A stretch of DNA of 5,672 bases. Origin: Lachnospiraceae bacterium. Lineage in GTDB: Bacteria > Bacillota > Clostridia > Lachnospirales > Lachnospiraceae. Of this stretch, positions 5,644 through 5,672 are shown piece by piece. The position numbers and the translations under genes were made by a program. The notes under the pieces are model-generated. The model saw nothing but the letters and a program-made list of their open reading frames with translations. It had not been told where the DNA came from and searched no databases. Position 1 is the stretch's first letter. Each line of letters opens with the position of its first letter. The stretch covers positions 1 through 5,672 of the forward strand of contig CAAGRM010000237.1 in the NCBI GenBank assembly GCA_900772675.1. Reading direction: 5' to 3'.

Positions 5644-5672
5644 ATGGCTAATATTCAGGAATATAAATGTCC
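5644..5672 (+). CDS. Start of a probable TFIIB-type zinc-ribbon (YdjG-like) protein, truncated by the window end
   Basis: ATG 5644 follows AAGGAG (5629-5634) at 9 nt and opens MANIQEYKCP, which runs off the window. This N-terminus, with the first Cys-Pro of a zinc ribbon, resembles the beginning of TFIIB-type zinc-ribbon membrane proteins of Clostridia related to B. subtilis YdjG. In such proteins a CPxCG pair normally follows at once. The gene lies 17 bp after the DUF5067 gene. With only ten codons, the start is well supported but the family is a guess that agrees with the SPFH neighbour. Confidence 0.6.

Overview
The window looks like a piece of a Gram-positive Clostridia chromosome, most probably a gut Lachnospiraceae-type bacterium. 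This is inferred from the strong AGGAGG-type ribosome binding sites, the moderate GC content, the lipobox-type lipoproteins, and families common in that group: a membrane-anchored LuxR-type regulator, a YdjI-like SPFH protein, a DUF4428 protein and a DUF5067 lipoprotein. No species can be named from the sequence alone. All genes lie on the + strand.

Layout. (1) 1-876 is the 3' part of a membrane-spanning regulator: the end of an extracellular Cache-like sensor, one transmembrane helix, a HAMP-like linker and a LuxR/GerE helix-turn-helix. It ends at an intrinsic terminator (about 881-918). (2) 919-1108 is an AT-rich promoter region. It holds a 12-bp palindrome, a 15-bp inverted repeat and a 13-bp direct repeat that bracket a candidate promoter. 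(3) 1109-2569 encodes an SPFH-domain protein of the YdjI/COG4260 type, with a Met/Gly- and Gln/Ala-rich linker and four C-terminal zinc ribbons. (4) 2647-3732 encodes a DUF4428 zinc-ribbon protein. It carries thirteen 18-bp repeats (MMQNGN type) and ends in a zinc ribbon of the same kind as the SPFH protein. (5) 3733-3890 is a gene-free spacer rich in short hairpins. (6) 3907-5115 and 5144-5626 encode two lipoproteins, the second of DUF5067 type. (7) 5644 to the end is the first ten codons of a protein that resembles the N-terminus of TFIIB-type zinc-ribbon (YdjG-like) proteins.

How they may work together. In Bacillus subtilis a YdjI-type SPFH protein is encoded with PspA (YdjF) and the zinc-ribbon membrane proteins YdjG and YdjH in an envelope-stress operon. 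Here an SPFH/zinc-ribbon protein, a second zinc-ribbon protein with a matching tail, two lipoproteins and a probable YdjG-like gene follow one another in one direction. The inference is a membrane-associated assembly, with a cytoplasmic SPFH scaffold and partners linked through CxC...CxxC ribbons, plus surface lipoproteins. This is possibly a variant of the Ydj/PspA envelope-stress module. No pspA is visible in the window. The spacers of 77, 174, 28 and 17 bp allow one transcript, but the 174-bp spacer could also hold its own regulation.
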